From Deltaproteobacteria bacterium (GTDB lineage Bacteria > Desulfobacterota > Desulfobulbia > Desulfobulbales > SURF-16), in assembly GCA_029939635.1 (NCBI GenBank), contig JAOZSN010000018.1, positions 1 through 25,748 of the forward strand: 25,748 nt of DNA. Direction: 5' to 3'. A model generated the notes under the pieces. The model searched no databases. It had not been told where the DNA came from and was given only the letters and a program-made list of their open reading frames with translations. Shown one piece after another: positions 7,034 through 14,651 of this stretch (its first letter is position 1; every line of letters starts with the position of its first letter). A program made the translations under genes and the position numbers.

Positions 7034-8578
7034 TTAGCTTTCACCAGCAAACTGAGGCACCGAGGGAAACAGAGAAGGATCAGTATGGGGAATAAAACGG
7101 CAGCCAGAAAAACGAATCATAAACTCCTGATTCACGTTAAGCTCAAGATAAGTGATCTTTCCGGGCAACTCCTGGCTACGCTGGCGTTTTTCACCATCAA
7201 GCAGCACCGCCTCGGCCCCAGCCAAAGAGCTGTTACCTATGGGCTGAAAAGTCGTAAGGGGCAGGTCTGGCATCATACCTAAGGTAATGGCCTGGCGCGG
7301 ATCAATATGCTTGCCAAAGGAACCAGCCACAAAAATCCTGTCGAGATCAGCAAAAGAGACATCTACCTGGGCCAAGAGAGTGGTTAAAATTGAATACATG
7401 GCAGCCTTGGAGCGCATCATGGCATCCAAGTCAACCTGGGTAAAGAGGATAGCCTCACCCCCATCGGCATCTTGTGCCTCCACCAACATAAAGGCAGGGC
7501 CGTCGATGGTTTCCACAAAATAATCAGGACAGCGTGTCAGCTGAAATTTGCCACGGATATCGATAATTTGGGATAAATAAAAGGCAGCGACCAGATCAAT
7601 AATACCTGAGCCACAGAGCCCCCGTGGCTTGCCATCACCAATGGTCTCATAATCGATTGCATAACTATCAGGGTCGATTCGCACCTTTTCAATGGCACCA
7701 GGACCGGCCCTCATACCCATCCTGGCAATACCACCCTCCAGGGCTGGGCCAGCAGCACCAGCACAGGCAATGAGCCATTCTTTATTGCCCAAAACCACCT
7801 CAGCGTTGGTCCCTACATCTATAAGCAGGGCCAGCCCATCACGGCTATCAAGGTCAGCGGCAATAATACCAGCAATCAGATCCCCACCAAAATAACTACC
7901 CACACTGGGAAAGATCCACACCGGTGCAGCAGGATGAAAATCAAGACCAATATCTCGAGTGCTACACGGATCAAGCCAATTGACCAAGGGAATATATGGT
8001 TCTCGACAGATAGAGGCAGGATCAAGGCCAAGGAAGAGGTGCACCATGGTGGTATTACCAGACACCGCTATCGCCCTGATGTCAGCCACCAGACACCCTA
8101 CCTCGGCACTCAATCCCTGGGCAAGATCATGAATAGAGCCAATAACAGCCTGCTGCAATTCAGCACGACCCTGGGAAGTTGAGCTATGATGGATACGACT
8201 GAGAATATCGGTACCAAATTTAATCTGGCCATTAGGGGTATCCCTTCGAGCCAGTTGCTCCCCAGTGCTACTATTAAGCAGGGATGCCTCAAGATGGGTG
8301 GTTCCCAAATCCAAGGCCAATACAGGCAATATGTTGGGCTTGTGTTCCAAAAAATCAACCAGTTCCATGCCCTGGGGCAGATCATTAAGCACAGCATAGC
8401 CACTGAAACCAGCAGCACGAAAGCGCTGCGCCACTCTGACCATGGAGGAAAAGGGAACCTGTACCGCTTTCCCACATTTTTCAGTGACTTTTCGCCGCAG
8501 GCGGTCTATATCACCACTATTATCCTGTAGACTTGGAGCCTGACAGCTGATGGAAATGAGTTGAACAAGAGGATTCAT
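7034..8578 (-). CDS. RACo-like ASKHA-domain corrinoid activation protein (DUF4445), no ferredoxin domain
   Basis: A 514-residue protein matching the C-terminal part of RACo-type reductive activators, which use ATP to drive electrons into cob(II)alamin of corrinoid proteins. The ASKHA nucleotide-binding blocks are visible: LALDLGTTHLEASLLN, AVSGNTTMVHLFLGLDP, LLIDVGTNAEVVLG, and ACAGAAGPALEGG followed by GLCGSGIIDLVAAF. Near the C-terminus are FVAGSFGKHIDPRQAITLG and NSSLAGAEA. The N-terminal [2Fe-2S] ferredoxin domain of full RACo proteins is absent, so electrons must come from a partner. The frame is open to 8614, but the first methionine with a family-like N-terminus (MNPLVQL) is at 8578; neither start has a good ribosome site. 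The client corrinoid protein is not in the window. Confidence 0.82.
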   Translation of the reverse strand: MNPLVQLISISCQAPSLQDNSGDIDRLRRKVTEKCGKAVQVPFSSMVRVAQRFRAAGFSGYAVLNDLPQGMELVDFLEHKPNILPVLALDLGTTHLEASLLNSSTGEQLARRDTPNGQIKFGTDILSRIHHSSTSQGRAELQQAVIGSIHDLAQGLSAEVGCLVADIRAIAVSGNTTMVHLFLGLDPASICREPYIPLVNWLDPCSTRDIGLDFHPAAPVWIFPSVGSYFGGDLIAGIIAADLDSRDGLALLIDVGTNAEVVLGNKEWLIACAGAAGPALEGGIARMGMRAGPGAIEKVRIDPDSYAIDYETIGDGKPRGLCGSGIIDLVAAFYLSQIIDIRGKFQLTRCPDYFVETIDGPAFMLVEAQDADGGEAILFTQVDLDAMMRSKAAMYSILTTLLAQVDVSFADLDRIFVAGSFGKHIDPRQAITLGMMPDLPLTTFQPIGNSSLAGAEAVLLDGEKRQRSQELPGKITYLELNVNQEFMIRFSGCRFIPHTDPSLFPSVPQFAGES

Positions 8579-8692
8579 TTTTTTACTAAGAAAAGAGTAT
8601 TTTAAGTTTGGCATTGAAAAACAAATTCATTGCCGATAGAAAATACCTGAAAAACAGATTTAATCACAGAACAACTTAAAACTGTCCCGAAA

Positions 8693-9088
8693 ATGATTCC
8701 CACAAAAGAAATATTAGCCATCATGCTTGGTGGTGCTGGCGGTGCCACCAGCCGTCATTTGATAAATATTTATGTGCAGCGCTTTTCCTGCGGAACCTTT
8801 CCTGCGGGCACCATGACCGTCAACCTAGCTGGTTCTTTTCTTATTGGCCTTTGTGGCGCTCTCCTTGAGCATTATAAGGTCGCCGCAGAATACCGACTCT
8901 TTCTGCTTACTGGTTTTTTTGGCTCCTTTACCACATTTTCCACCTTTGCCCGTGAAAAGGCCGAACTACTCAAAATGGGAGACATCAAAACAGCCCTTAT
9001 CTATCTGCTCTCCAGTAATATCCTAGGTGTCCTGCTTGTCTTTGCCGGGTATCTGCTGGCCAAACAAATCATTGAAATGAGTGGCTGA
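8693..9088 (+). CDS. crcB: CrcB/Fluc fluoride channel
   Basis: A 131-residue, four-helix membrane protein of normal Fluc size. It carries GGAGGATSRH near the N-terminus (Arg21), VNLAGSFLIG (Asn44) and the hallmark GFFGSFTTFSTF at 74-85, which includes the pore-lining phenylalanine/threonine track. The family forms dual-topology dimers that export fluoride. The 78 to 114-bp region upstream (depending on the divergent gene's start) does not show a fluoride riboswitch core. It is the first gene of a run with the dehydratase-like and activase genes, only three bases from the next start. The placement may be incidental. Confidence 0.95.
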   Translation: MIPTKEILAIMLGGAGGATSRHLINIYVQRFSCGTFPAGTMTVNLAGSFLIGLCGALLEHYKVAAEYRLFLLTGFFGSFTTFSTFAREKAELLKMGDIKTALIYLLSSNILGVLLVFAGYLLAKQIIEMSG

Positions 9089-9091
9089 ACC

Positions 9092-9886
9092 ATGGCCCTT
9101 TTAAACAAGAATAATCAAAAACTGATTCACAATCTGCCCTTAGGTGGAAACATTGGCATTGTCGGTGTCCCACCCCTCCAGGCCTTTACCATTCTGCATG
9201 AACGCCAAGCCATCATCAACGACTTGGATGAACCCTTGGTCCATAAGAACATGGAAGAAACCATAGGGTATCTGCCACGGGTATATTGTGCCATCCTGCG
9301 TACCGTGCTGCTTAATAGCCTGCACATGAAGCTTGATGCCATTGTCATGGATGTGGGGCCAGGAAAATGTGACTGTGCCTTACATGTGGCCACCATCATG
9401 TCAGATACCCTGTCTATTCCTGTTATCACCACCCGCAACATGGATGACGAAAATTTTGGCACTCCTCTCTGCCGCGCCGAGATACCCCTGTCGAAAAAAA
9501 TGTCCCAGATCACAGCCTCCATCCAAGACCCGACCCCAGCCCCTGCACCTACATCATGCCAACCCACTGCTGGTTTCTGGGGTGTCCCCCCCCGGGATTT
9601 CTCCCTGCTGGACAGTTTTCCAGCCACCACCCATGTCTATGGCTGGGCTCGTTGTATGGAAAACAAAACCCCGGCCAACCTGGCATTGGAGCTCCATTAT
9701 AACCCGACCATACCAACGGTATTTTTTGCCCAGGCCTTTTGCGCCAAAACTGCCTTGGCCAAGCATCTGGCCAGTCGTCATCCACGCAGTCTCTTTCTAG
9801 ATGCTGACGTCACTGCCGGCAATTCAGTGCAGGCCAAGATCCAGGCCTTTCTCGAACTATCAGGTGTCTCCCTTGATCCTTGCTGA
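9092..9886 (+). CDS. putative 2-hydroxyacyl-CoA dehydratase (HgdB/BcrC)-like or double-cubane-cluster-like protein
   Basis: A 264-residue protein without a confident family match. The C-terminal ~60 residues (VFFAQAFCAKTAL, then LFLDADVTAG and QAKIQAFLELSG) resemble the end of HgdB/BcrC-type subunits, where a conserved cysteine is followed by a short strand and a terminal helix. Eight cysteines are present (66, 93, 95, 127, 156, 188, 217, 264), including a CDC pair. A proline-rich linker sits at 147-160. At 264 residues it is much shorter than typical HgdB-like proteins. The next gene encodes an HgdC/BcrA-type activase, the usual partner of such proteins, and this is the best argument for the call. 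The start is three bases after the crcB stop. The alternative is an unrelated uncharacterised family. Confidence 0.5.
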   Translation: MALLNKNNQKLIHNLPLGGNIGIVGVPPLQAFTILHERQAIINDLDEPLVHKNMEETIGYLPRVYCAILRTVLLNSLHMKLDAIVMDVGPGKCDCALHVATIMSDTLSIPVITTRNMDDENFGTPLCRAEIPLSKKMSQITASIQDPTPAPAPTSCQPTAGFWGVPPRDFSLLDSFPATTHVYGWARCMENKTPANLALELHYNPTIPTVFFAQAFCAKTALAKHLASRHPRSLFLDADVTAGNSVQAKIQAFLELSGVSLDPC

Positions 9887-10532
9887 TTTTGGCACCACAT
9901 ATACCAAAGTTCTGGACATGTCTTTGGCCGAAACTGAGCCACGCATCATGGCCAGCAAGGAGCGCCCAGCCCATCAACAGGTTGATATTGGCACCGGCCA
10001 TAATGGTAAACGCTACTGCCATCACTATGTTAATGAGTTAACTGCCCTGGCCCGAGGTGGCGAGGCATTGATTACTGACAAGAACTATGTCCTACTTGAT
10101 TGCGGTAGTCGGGATATTAAATTTGTCAGATATGAAAATGGCAAAATTGCTGATATGGGCTGGAATGCTGAATGTGGTGCCTCCATGGGATTTACCATTG
10201 AGTTACTTGGCCATTATTACGATATTGATTATAGCACTCTTGCCGTACCCCACCGCACCTTCAACGTTATCTGTGGTGTGCTGGGCATGAGTCACATCTT
10301 TGATGCTATCACCAACGGTGCCAGTGAGGCAGAGGCCGTTGCCCGTTTTGTCAAAGGTATTGCCATTAATGCCTTTCGCTTTGCTGGCTCACCCGCCAAG
10401 ATATACCTCTCAGGTGGCCTATGTGCCAACCCACTCTTTGTTAATTCAATACCTGCAGAAACTATTCCATTAGGGCGTTTTGTCCTCCTCAAGGGACTGG
10501 AACTCTACGCCCTGCAACAGGATAATCAATGA
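9864..10532 (+). CDS. BcrA/BadF/HgdC-type acyl-CoA dehydratase activase, ASKHA ATPase
   Basis: A protein of about 222 residues with the ASKHA phosphate loop ADFGTTYTKV (7-16), the connect motif LLDCGSRDIKFV (equivalent to IGGQDSK) and the adenosine loop LSGGLCANP. Two cysteines, in NAECGASMG (Cys104) and NVICGV (Cys137), sit where HgdC ligates the 4Fe-4S cluster shared across the dimer. Such activases fire low-potential electrons into a dehydratase or double-cubane partner using ATP. Its reading frame overlaps the upstream gene; GTG at 9864 is preferred and TTG at 9873 is possible, since the ATP-binding strand begins at once after them. At 222 residues it is shorter than typical HgdC (~260). 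Confidence 0.8.
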   Translation: MSPLILADFGTTYTKVLDMSLAETEPRIMASKERPAHQQVDIGTGHNGKRYCHHYVNELTALARGGEALITDKNYVLLDCGSRDIKFVRYENGKIADMGWNAECGASMGFTIELLGHYYDIDYSTLAVPHRTFNVICGVLGMSHIFDAITNGASEAEAVARFVKGIAINAFRFAGSPAKIYLSGGLCANPLFVNSIPAETIPLGRFVLLKGLELYALQQDNQ

Positions 10533-10696
10533 GCAGCACACGCCCCAACTGCTTTAAATGTCGCCATTTTTTCATCACCCACCAACAGGATCACCCCTAT
10601 GGGTGCCAGGCCATGGGCTTTAAATCAAAACAGCTACCATCTCTGGTGGCGAAACAAAGTTCAGGCATGGAATGCCAGCTCTTCACCCCTAAATAG
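10529..10696 (+). CDS. 55-residue cysteine-rich protein, zinc-ribbon-like
   Basis: The ATG overlaps the activase stop as ATGA, so the gene is translationally coupled to it. The product has CFKC at residues 8-11, YGCQAMGFKSK at 24-34 and a further Cys at 49, giving four cysteines able to bind a metal or a small cluster. I recall small anaerobe proteins of this type being annotated as uracil-DNA glycosylase, probably wrongly because they are too short for that fold. The role is unknown; the position suggests an accessory of the activase/dehydratase-like pair. The ORF is complete and in register. Confidence 0.75.
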   Translation: MSSTRPNCFKCRHFFITHQQDHPYGCQAMGFKSKQLPSLVAKQSSGMECQLFTPK

Positions 10697-10730
10697 TGTC
10701 TGTCCAGAAAAAGGTCCCCCTCTCCCTCAC

Positions 10731-10761
10731 AAAAAAAGCCAATGCCATTAATGACATTGGC
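10731..10761 (-). terminator. Rho-independent terminator of the BamE-like/FlgT-like/CsgG-like operon
   Basis: Read on the minus strand, GCCAATG and CATTGGC form a 7-bp stem around a 10-base loop, followed at once by seven T residues. It lies about 35 bases after the stop of the CsgG-like gene and is also downstream of the convergent 55-residue gene. Confidence 0.85.
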
Positions 10762-10795
10762 CCAAACAAAATTTACGTACTCCACCCTGCATGCT

Positions 10796-11974
10796 CTACA
10801 TGGAATTAAGCGCCTTTTTGGCATAGCCTCGTAACTTCCGGGAAGGAGCCTTCCTAGACACTGTGGTCAACGTTCCCTTATATTTAGCCTTGCCACTAGC
10901 TCCCAGCGCCTTACAGAGCCAGGCCATGGCATCAACATGGTTCTTGTTACGGGTTTTAGTGGCATAGCCCTTTAACAATACCTGCTCAATGGCATCAAAC
11001 ACCACAGGAATACTGCCGTGACGACTGACAACCTTGGCCACATACACCTTATCCCTCATGTTTTCGGTCTTCAGCTTACCTAACAAAACATTGGGATCGT
11101 TCTTTGCCTTCCGACGCGATGAGCGCGAAGGAGCCACATAGGGCTGGGTGTAGGACTCAGCCACATGATAAGCCTGTTTGGCTGGTGGTTTCAATTCACC
11201 AGCCACACTCTTGACCAGCTGGCCATACTTTATTTTACTGCCCTTCTCCTCCTTGCTAATCACCGCTGTGGAAATCTTACCACGCACCGAGGAAATTTTT
11301 ATTTTCCCGGTCTTAATCTGCTCCACATCAAGCACCTCACCAGTCCGAGGATGCTTAATAATATTACCCTCTTTAAAGGTAATAAACTCCATACCCTCAC
11401 GAACGCCCGCCAATCTGCCAAGATCAATGGTAACATTCTTACCAGAACGCTTGACTATATAGCCTTCCAAGGGGAAATTCTTAATGATAATCTGCGACAT
11501 CTGCACAATAAGACTCTGCAGACTGGTGGAGGAAGAACTCTTGACATTCTCAGCAGCAATAATAGAGCCGGTCTCCACATCAATGATACGGGCATTGACC
11601 TCCAGGACATTCTGTAATTTCAAGACAGAACCGGAGATGATAATTTTAACACCCAGTACCCGGCCAAGCTGGGCCGCACTGGACTCATCAACGACTCCGG
11701 TGATACCAAGTTTTTGCTCGGCAACAATTTTCTGCAACAAGGCTCGCTCCACAACATCAAAACGACCCTCCTTTACCAGGGCAGTAATGAACCACTCAGC
11801 AACAATGGCACCCATATCAGTGGTTTCGTAGCCCTGCCCCTGCAGGCTAAAATCAAGAACCGCGATCTTTGTCTTTTTAAAATCTGCCTGAGCCGAAGAA
11901 ACAGCAAGAAAACAAAACATAATTGCCCACATTGCCACCAATACCCTACAGCCCCACACCTGTTTTAACCCCAT
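10796..11974 (-). CDS. CsgG-fold exported protein with C-terminal HEAT-like region
   Basis: A 392-residue protein from the ATG at 11974. Residues 1-30 form a signal peptide ending SSAQA without a lipobox. Residues about 35-160 carry the CsgG-type fold: KIAVLDFSLQ, GRFDVVERALLQKIVAEQ, AAQLGRVLGVKIIISGSV and ARIIDVETGSII. The middle third (about 165-255) is a beta-rich domain, then a low-complexity linker with PSRSSRRKAK. The last ~100 residues are helical and basic with a HEAT-like repeat look (YVAKVVSRHGSIPVVFDAI). The family includes outer-membrane secretion pores and LpoB/FlgO-like periplasmic proteins. Lacking a lipid anchor, it may be a periplasmic or assembly factor. An in-frame ATG at 12010 would overlap the upstream gene and weaken the signal peptide. 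Confidence 0.78.
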   Translation of the reverse strand: MGLKQVWGCRVLVAMWAIMFCFLAVSSAQADFKKTKIAVLDFSLQGQGYETTDMGAIVAEWFITALVKEGRFDVVERALLQKIVAEQKLGITGVVDESSAAQLGRVLGVKIIISGSVLKLQNVLEVNARIIDVETGSIIAAENVKSSSSTSLQSLIVQMSQIIIKNFPLEGYIVKRSGKNVTIDLGRLAGVREGMEFITFKEGNIIKHPRTGEVLDVEQIKTGKIKISSVRGKISTAVISKEEKGSKIKYGQLVKSVAGELKPPAKQAYHVAESYTQPYVAPSRSSRRKAKNDPNVLLGKLKTENMRDKVYVAKVVSRHGSIPVVFDAIEQVLLKGYATKTRNKNHVDAMAWLCKALGASGKAKYKGTLTTVSRKAPSRKLRGYAKKALNSM

Positions 11975-11987
11975 ACCCGTAACCCCG

Positions 11988-13106
11988 TTACTGAAGAACG
12001 ATAACAACATTATTACCAGAACAATCCGTGACCATCATCTTTTTGCCCTGGGCCACGCGCCCGTCAGCCGCCTCGCAAAAGGTGTCACTATTGCCTTTAA
12101 AGACGACATTTAATTTAAGCTGGCCATTACCAAAGCTGCGTTTCTGTACTGAAACAACATCCAAATTGCCAAGCTCTTTCCGAACAGCCTTCTGGGCCTG
12201 AAAATTACCAACGTTTTTAACCAATACCGTAAGTGCAATACCATTATTAACCATATCCTGAAAGGATGAGACTATTCTTTCAAACAATTTTTTATCCATC
12301 AACTTGGCTGAGGCCTTGGCAATGGCCTTATCCATGGCCACTTCAGGCGATATATGAGGCACAGCACTGGTGGCAGACTTGGAGGCAATGACCCTGCCAG
12401 TGGAACAATTAATCACCTTAACAGTAAGGGAGGCCTGGCCTGAAACCATACCACTATCAGCAAGAATGGCATTGGCCACTGAACTGGTCCTAACACTCCC
12501 CACCAAAACATATTCAGCGCCATTTTCCGCACCAAGCCGGGCAGCAGCAACCGGATCACCCTTGGTGGCCTTCAGCACCAAATCCTCTTCCTTATTCATC
12601 AAGGCAGCAACCATGGAGGCATCTACCAGTTCAAATTCTTTACTGGTAAGATAATCAGTGATAGCAGTCTCAGCCTGACGACCACTCTCTTCTTGGATCA
12701 TAACCATCATCCGGGGACGATCCATGGATTCCAGCAAGATCTTTAAGGCCATTAAATCTGCCTTGATAGAAGCGGTAGAGACAGTTGCCTGAATCTTCAC
12801 AAAAAAGACATTATCAGGTTGTTGCTGTTGCTCTAAAACTTTATATTTTTTCACCGAGCCAATGGTCTTAGTGATGACCATATCCTTTTGCATGGCAAAA
12901 TTACGAACCTCGGTCTCTGAGGCGAGGATCGTACCAATCCCTTCAGCCACAGCATTGCGCTTGGCATCCAAAATTGCATCCCGACGCGACGAACCATACC
13001 CTTCCGTCTCCACCGAAATATCACCTTCAGCTGCAAGAGCAAAGGCTGGCAACAAGAACAACATCATTAAAAAAAACAGTGCAATTCGTTTCACACGCTC
13101 CCCCAT
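11988..13106 (-). CDS. FlgT-like exported protein
   Basis: A 372-residue protein with a clear signal peptide (1-25, ending FALA). The N-terminal domain (GYGSSRRDAILDAKRNAVAE onward) is the FlgT/LPP20-type module in which a periodic alpha helix packs on a sheet. A middle CsgG-like domain contains GAEYVLVGSVRT, and a C-terminal segment ends in two cysteines (CEAADGR and TDCSGN) that could form a disulphide. In Vibrio, FlgT helps build flagellar outer rings; no flagellar gene is nearby, so that role is not assumed. It starts three bases after the BamE-like gene and is followed 13 bases later by the CsgG-like gene, so the three products probably work together in the periplasm. A GTG four codons in is an alternative start. 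Confidence 0.72.
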   Translation of the reverse strand: MGERVKRIALFFLMMLFLLPAFALAAEGDISVETEGYGSSRRDAILDAKRNAVAEGIGTILASETEVRNFAMQKDMVITKTIGSVKKYKVLEQQQQPDNVFFVKIQATVSTASIKADLMALKILLESMDRPRMMVMIQEESGRQAETAITDYLTSKEFELVDASMVAALMNKEEDLVLKATKGDPVAAARLGAENGAEYVLVGSVRTSSVANAILADSGMVSGQASLTVKVINCSTGRVIASKSATSAVPHISPEVAMDKAIAKASAKLMDKKLFERIVSSFQDMVNNGIALTVLVKNVGNFQAQKAVRKELGNLDVVSVQKRSFGNGQLKLNVVFKGNSDTFCEAADGRVAQGKKMMVTDCSGNNVVIVLQ

Positions 13107-13109
13107 TTA

Positions 13110-13721
13110 TTACTTAATATGAGCCACTCGGCCCTGACGATTAAAGGTAATATAGGTCTTCTGGATACGATTACGCCAGTAGATCCACTCTTTAGCCTTA
13201 AGCGGATTAGCAATGACATACTCGGGAGGATAGCCCAAGGCCATGAGAATCCCGGCCTTACTCATGCCCAGTTTGACAACACCCTCGTAAATACCATCTT
13301 TATCCTTCTCAGAAAGCACCGCGTAGCGAGCCTTAACCTGACCCAAATCCTTGACAAACACATGACCTAAATGAAACTTTAACTTCTTGGCCTTAATCGT
13401 CCGTCCATGAAAGACATAGCGATACTCCTGCTTGGTCTCCAAATCACTGAAGGTGAGATAATTACGACCGATGAAGGTTATCTTCACTGGTGTCCCCCAA
13501 CTTATCAGACCACCACGTAAAAGAAAATTGGCTGACGAGATTTTATGCCTGGTCTGATCGGCATGGATATTATGCCCAAGATAATAGCGCTGCCCTGCCA
13601 CCAACCCTGTCTTGGCCGCATAATCAGGAGCCTGACTCCCATCGGCAAGAAGTGGCGTTGGACTGAAAAGAAAAAGGGAAAAGAGAAGGAAACTAATCTG
13701 GCGGAGAAAGAAAGGTATCAT
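13110..13721 (-). CDS. exported protein with BamE/SmpA-like C-terminal domain
   Basis: A 203-residue product with a signal peptide (1-26, ending TPLLA). The central region is beta-rich (KITFIGRNYLTFSDLETKQE). The last ~70 residues have the SmpA/OmlA look: a helix opening GVVKLGMSKAGILMALGYPP, then EWIYWRNRIQKTYITF and a final strand. BamE itself is a short lipoprotein of the outer-membrane protein assembly complex; this one is longer and not lipidated. It is the first gene of a three-gene exported-protein operon. Starts upstream of 13721 lack a signal peptide at the right place and are rejected. Confidence 0.6.
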   Translation of the reverse strand: MIPFFLRQISFLLFSLFLFSPTPLLADGSQAPDYAAKTGLVAGQRYYLGHNIHADQTRHKISSANFLLRGGLISWGTPVKITFIGRNYLTFSDLETKQEYRYVFHGRTIKAKKLKFHLGHVFVKDLGQVKARYAVLSEKDKDGIYEGVVKLGMSKAGILMALGYPPEYVIANPLKAKEWIYWRNRIQKTYITFNRQGRVAHIK

Positions 13722-13826
13722 GAATATCTCGTGAAGATAAAGGGTAGGTTGAAGGTTGTGGCTTAAAAAGATAAAAGATAATAATATCATAAAGAATTGA
13801 GTAACGCACCATTTGAAAAAATTACC

Positions 13827-14651
13827 ATGCCATTGCTGATGGATCAAAGTATAGTTGTTTCTTTACCAAAGACTACCACACCAACTTTTTTTATACCCTT
13901 GCCTGTGAACCAATTATTAACCGTAGATAACCTGGGACTACACTATGCAGGCGCTGACCAACCAGCTCTTAGTGGCTTAACTTTCAGCCTTGCCCCTGGC
14001 CAAACCCTCGGTCTCCTTGGCCCTAACGGGGCAGGCAAGACCACCGCAATCTCTTTGCTTAGCACTTTACGGCAGCCCAGCACCGGTACGCTCAGCCTCG
14101 GGGGCATCAGCTATTACGATAATATTCGCCTGGCACGCCACAAAATTGGCTTTATCCCCCAGGATATCGCCCTCTATCTCAAACTAAGCGGTCGCGAAAA
14201 TCTCGCCTACTTTGCCAGCCTCTATGGTCTACACGGAAGCAAACGGCACGAACGGGTTGCCAACTGTCTGGCCTTCAGCCGCCTTGAAAAAATGGCCGAT
14301 CGCCGGGTCAGTACCTATTCTGGGGGTATGAAACGGCGCCTCAACATGGCTGTGGCCCTCCTTCACCAGCCCCAACTTCTTCTACTCGATGAACCCACGG
14401 TGGGCATCGATGCCCAGTCTCGCCAGGTCATTCTCGATTCCCTGCAGGATCTGGCATTAGCAGGCACCGGGCTCATCTACACCAGCCATTATATGGAGGA
14501 GATCGAACAGCTCTGCGACACGGTCATTATCCTTGATAATGGCTACACCATAACCAATGGCCAACCCCAACAGCTTATCAATCAGCATCAATGCCGAAAT
14601 TTAGGTGAGTTGTTCATCAAGCTCACCGGCCGGGAGCTTAGAGAGGGATGA
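13827..14651 (+). CDS. ABC-2 type exporter, ATP-binding subunit
   Basis: A DrrA/CcmA-type ATPase of about 274 residues. Walker A is GPNGAGKTTA, the Q-loop is GFIPQDIALY, the signature is YSGGMKRRLN, Walker B is LLLLDEPTVGID, and the H-loop is YTSHYMEE. Its stop overlaps the permease ATG by four bases, giving a coupled pair. The start is uncertain: the frame opens at TTG 13797, with ATG at 13827 or 13839 and GTG at 13905, and none has a good ribosome site. It lies divergently from the BamE-like operon across about 100 bases. The substrate cannot be read from sequence, but the ACP gene downstream allows a lipid-related role. Confidence 0.9.
   Translation: MPLLMDQSIVVSLPKTTTPTFFIPLPVNQLLTVDNLGLHYAGADQPALSGLTFSLAPGQTLGLLGPNGAGKTTAISLLSTLRQPSTGTLSLGGISYYDNIRLARHKIGFIPQDIALYLKLSGRENLAYFASLYGLHGSKRHERVANCLAFSRLEKMADRRVSTYSGGMKRRLNMAVALLHQPQLLLLDEPTVGIDAQSRQVILDSLQDLALAGTGLIYTSHYMEEIEQLCDTVIILDNGYTITNGQPQQLINQHQCRNLGELFIKLTGRELREG

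Noticed and set aside
8579..8692. fluoride riboswitch upstream of crcB
   Set aside because: Looked for the conserved fluoride aptamer core and did not find it in the short intergenic region.
9127..9630. 167-residue minus-strand ORF
   Set aside because: Low-complexity (PTM..., Gly/Met rich) antisense shadow of the dehydratase-like gene.
11988..13106. flagellar locus
   Set aside because: The FlgT-like gene alone does not make a flagellar region; no structural, motor or switch genes are present.
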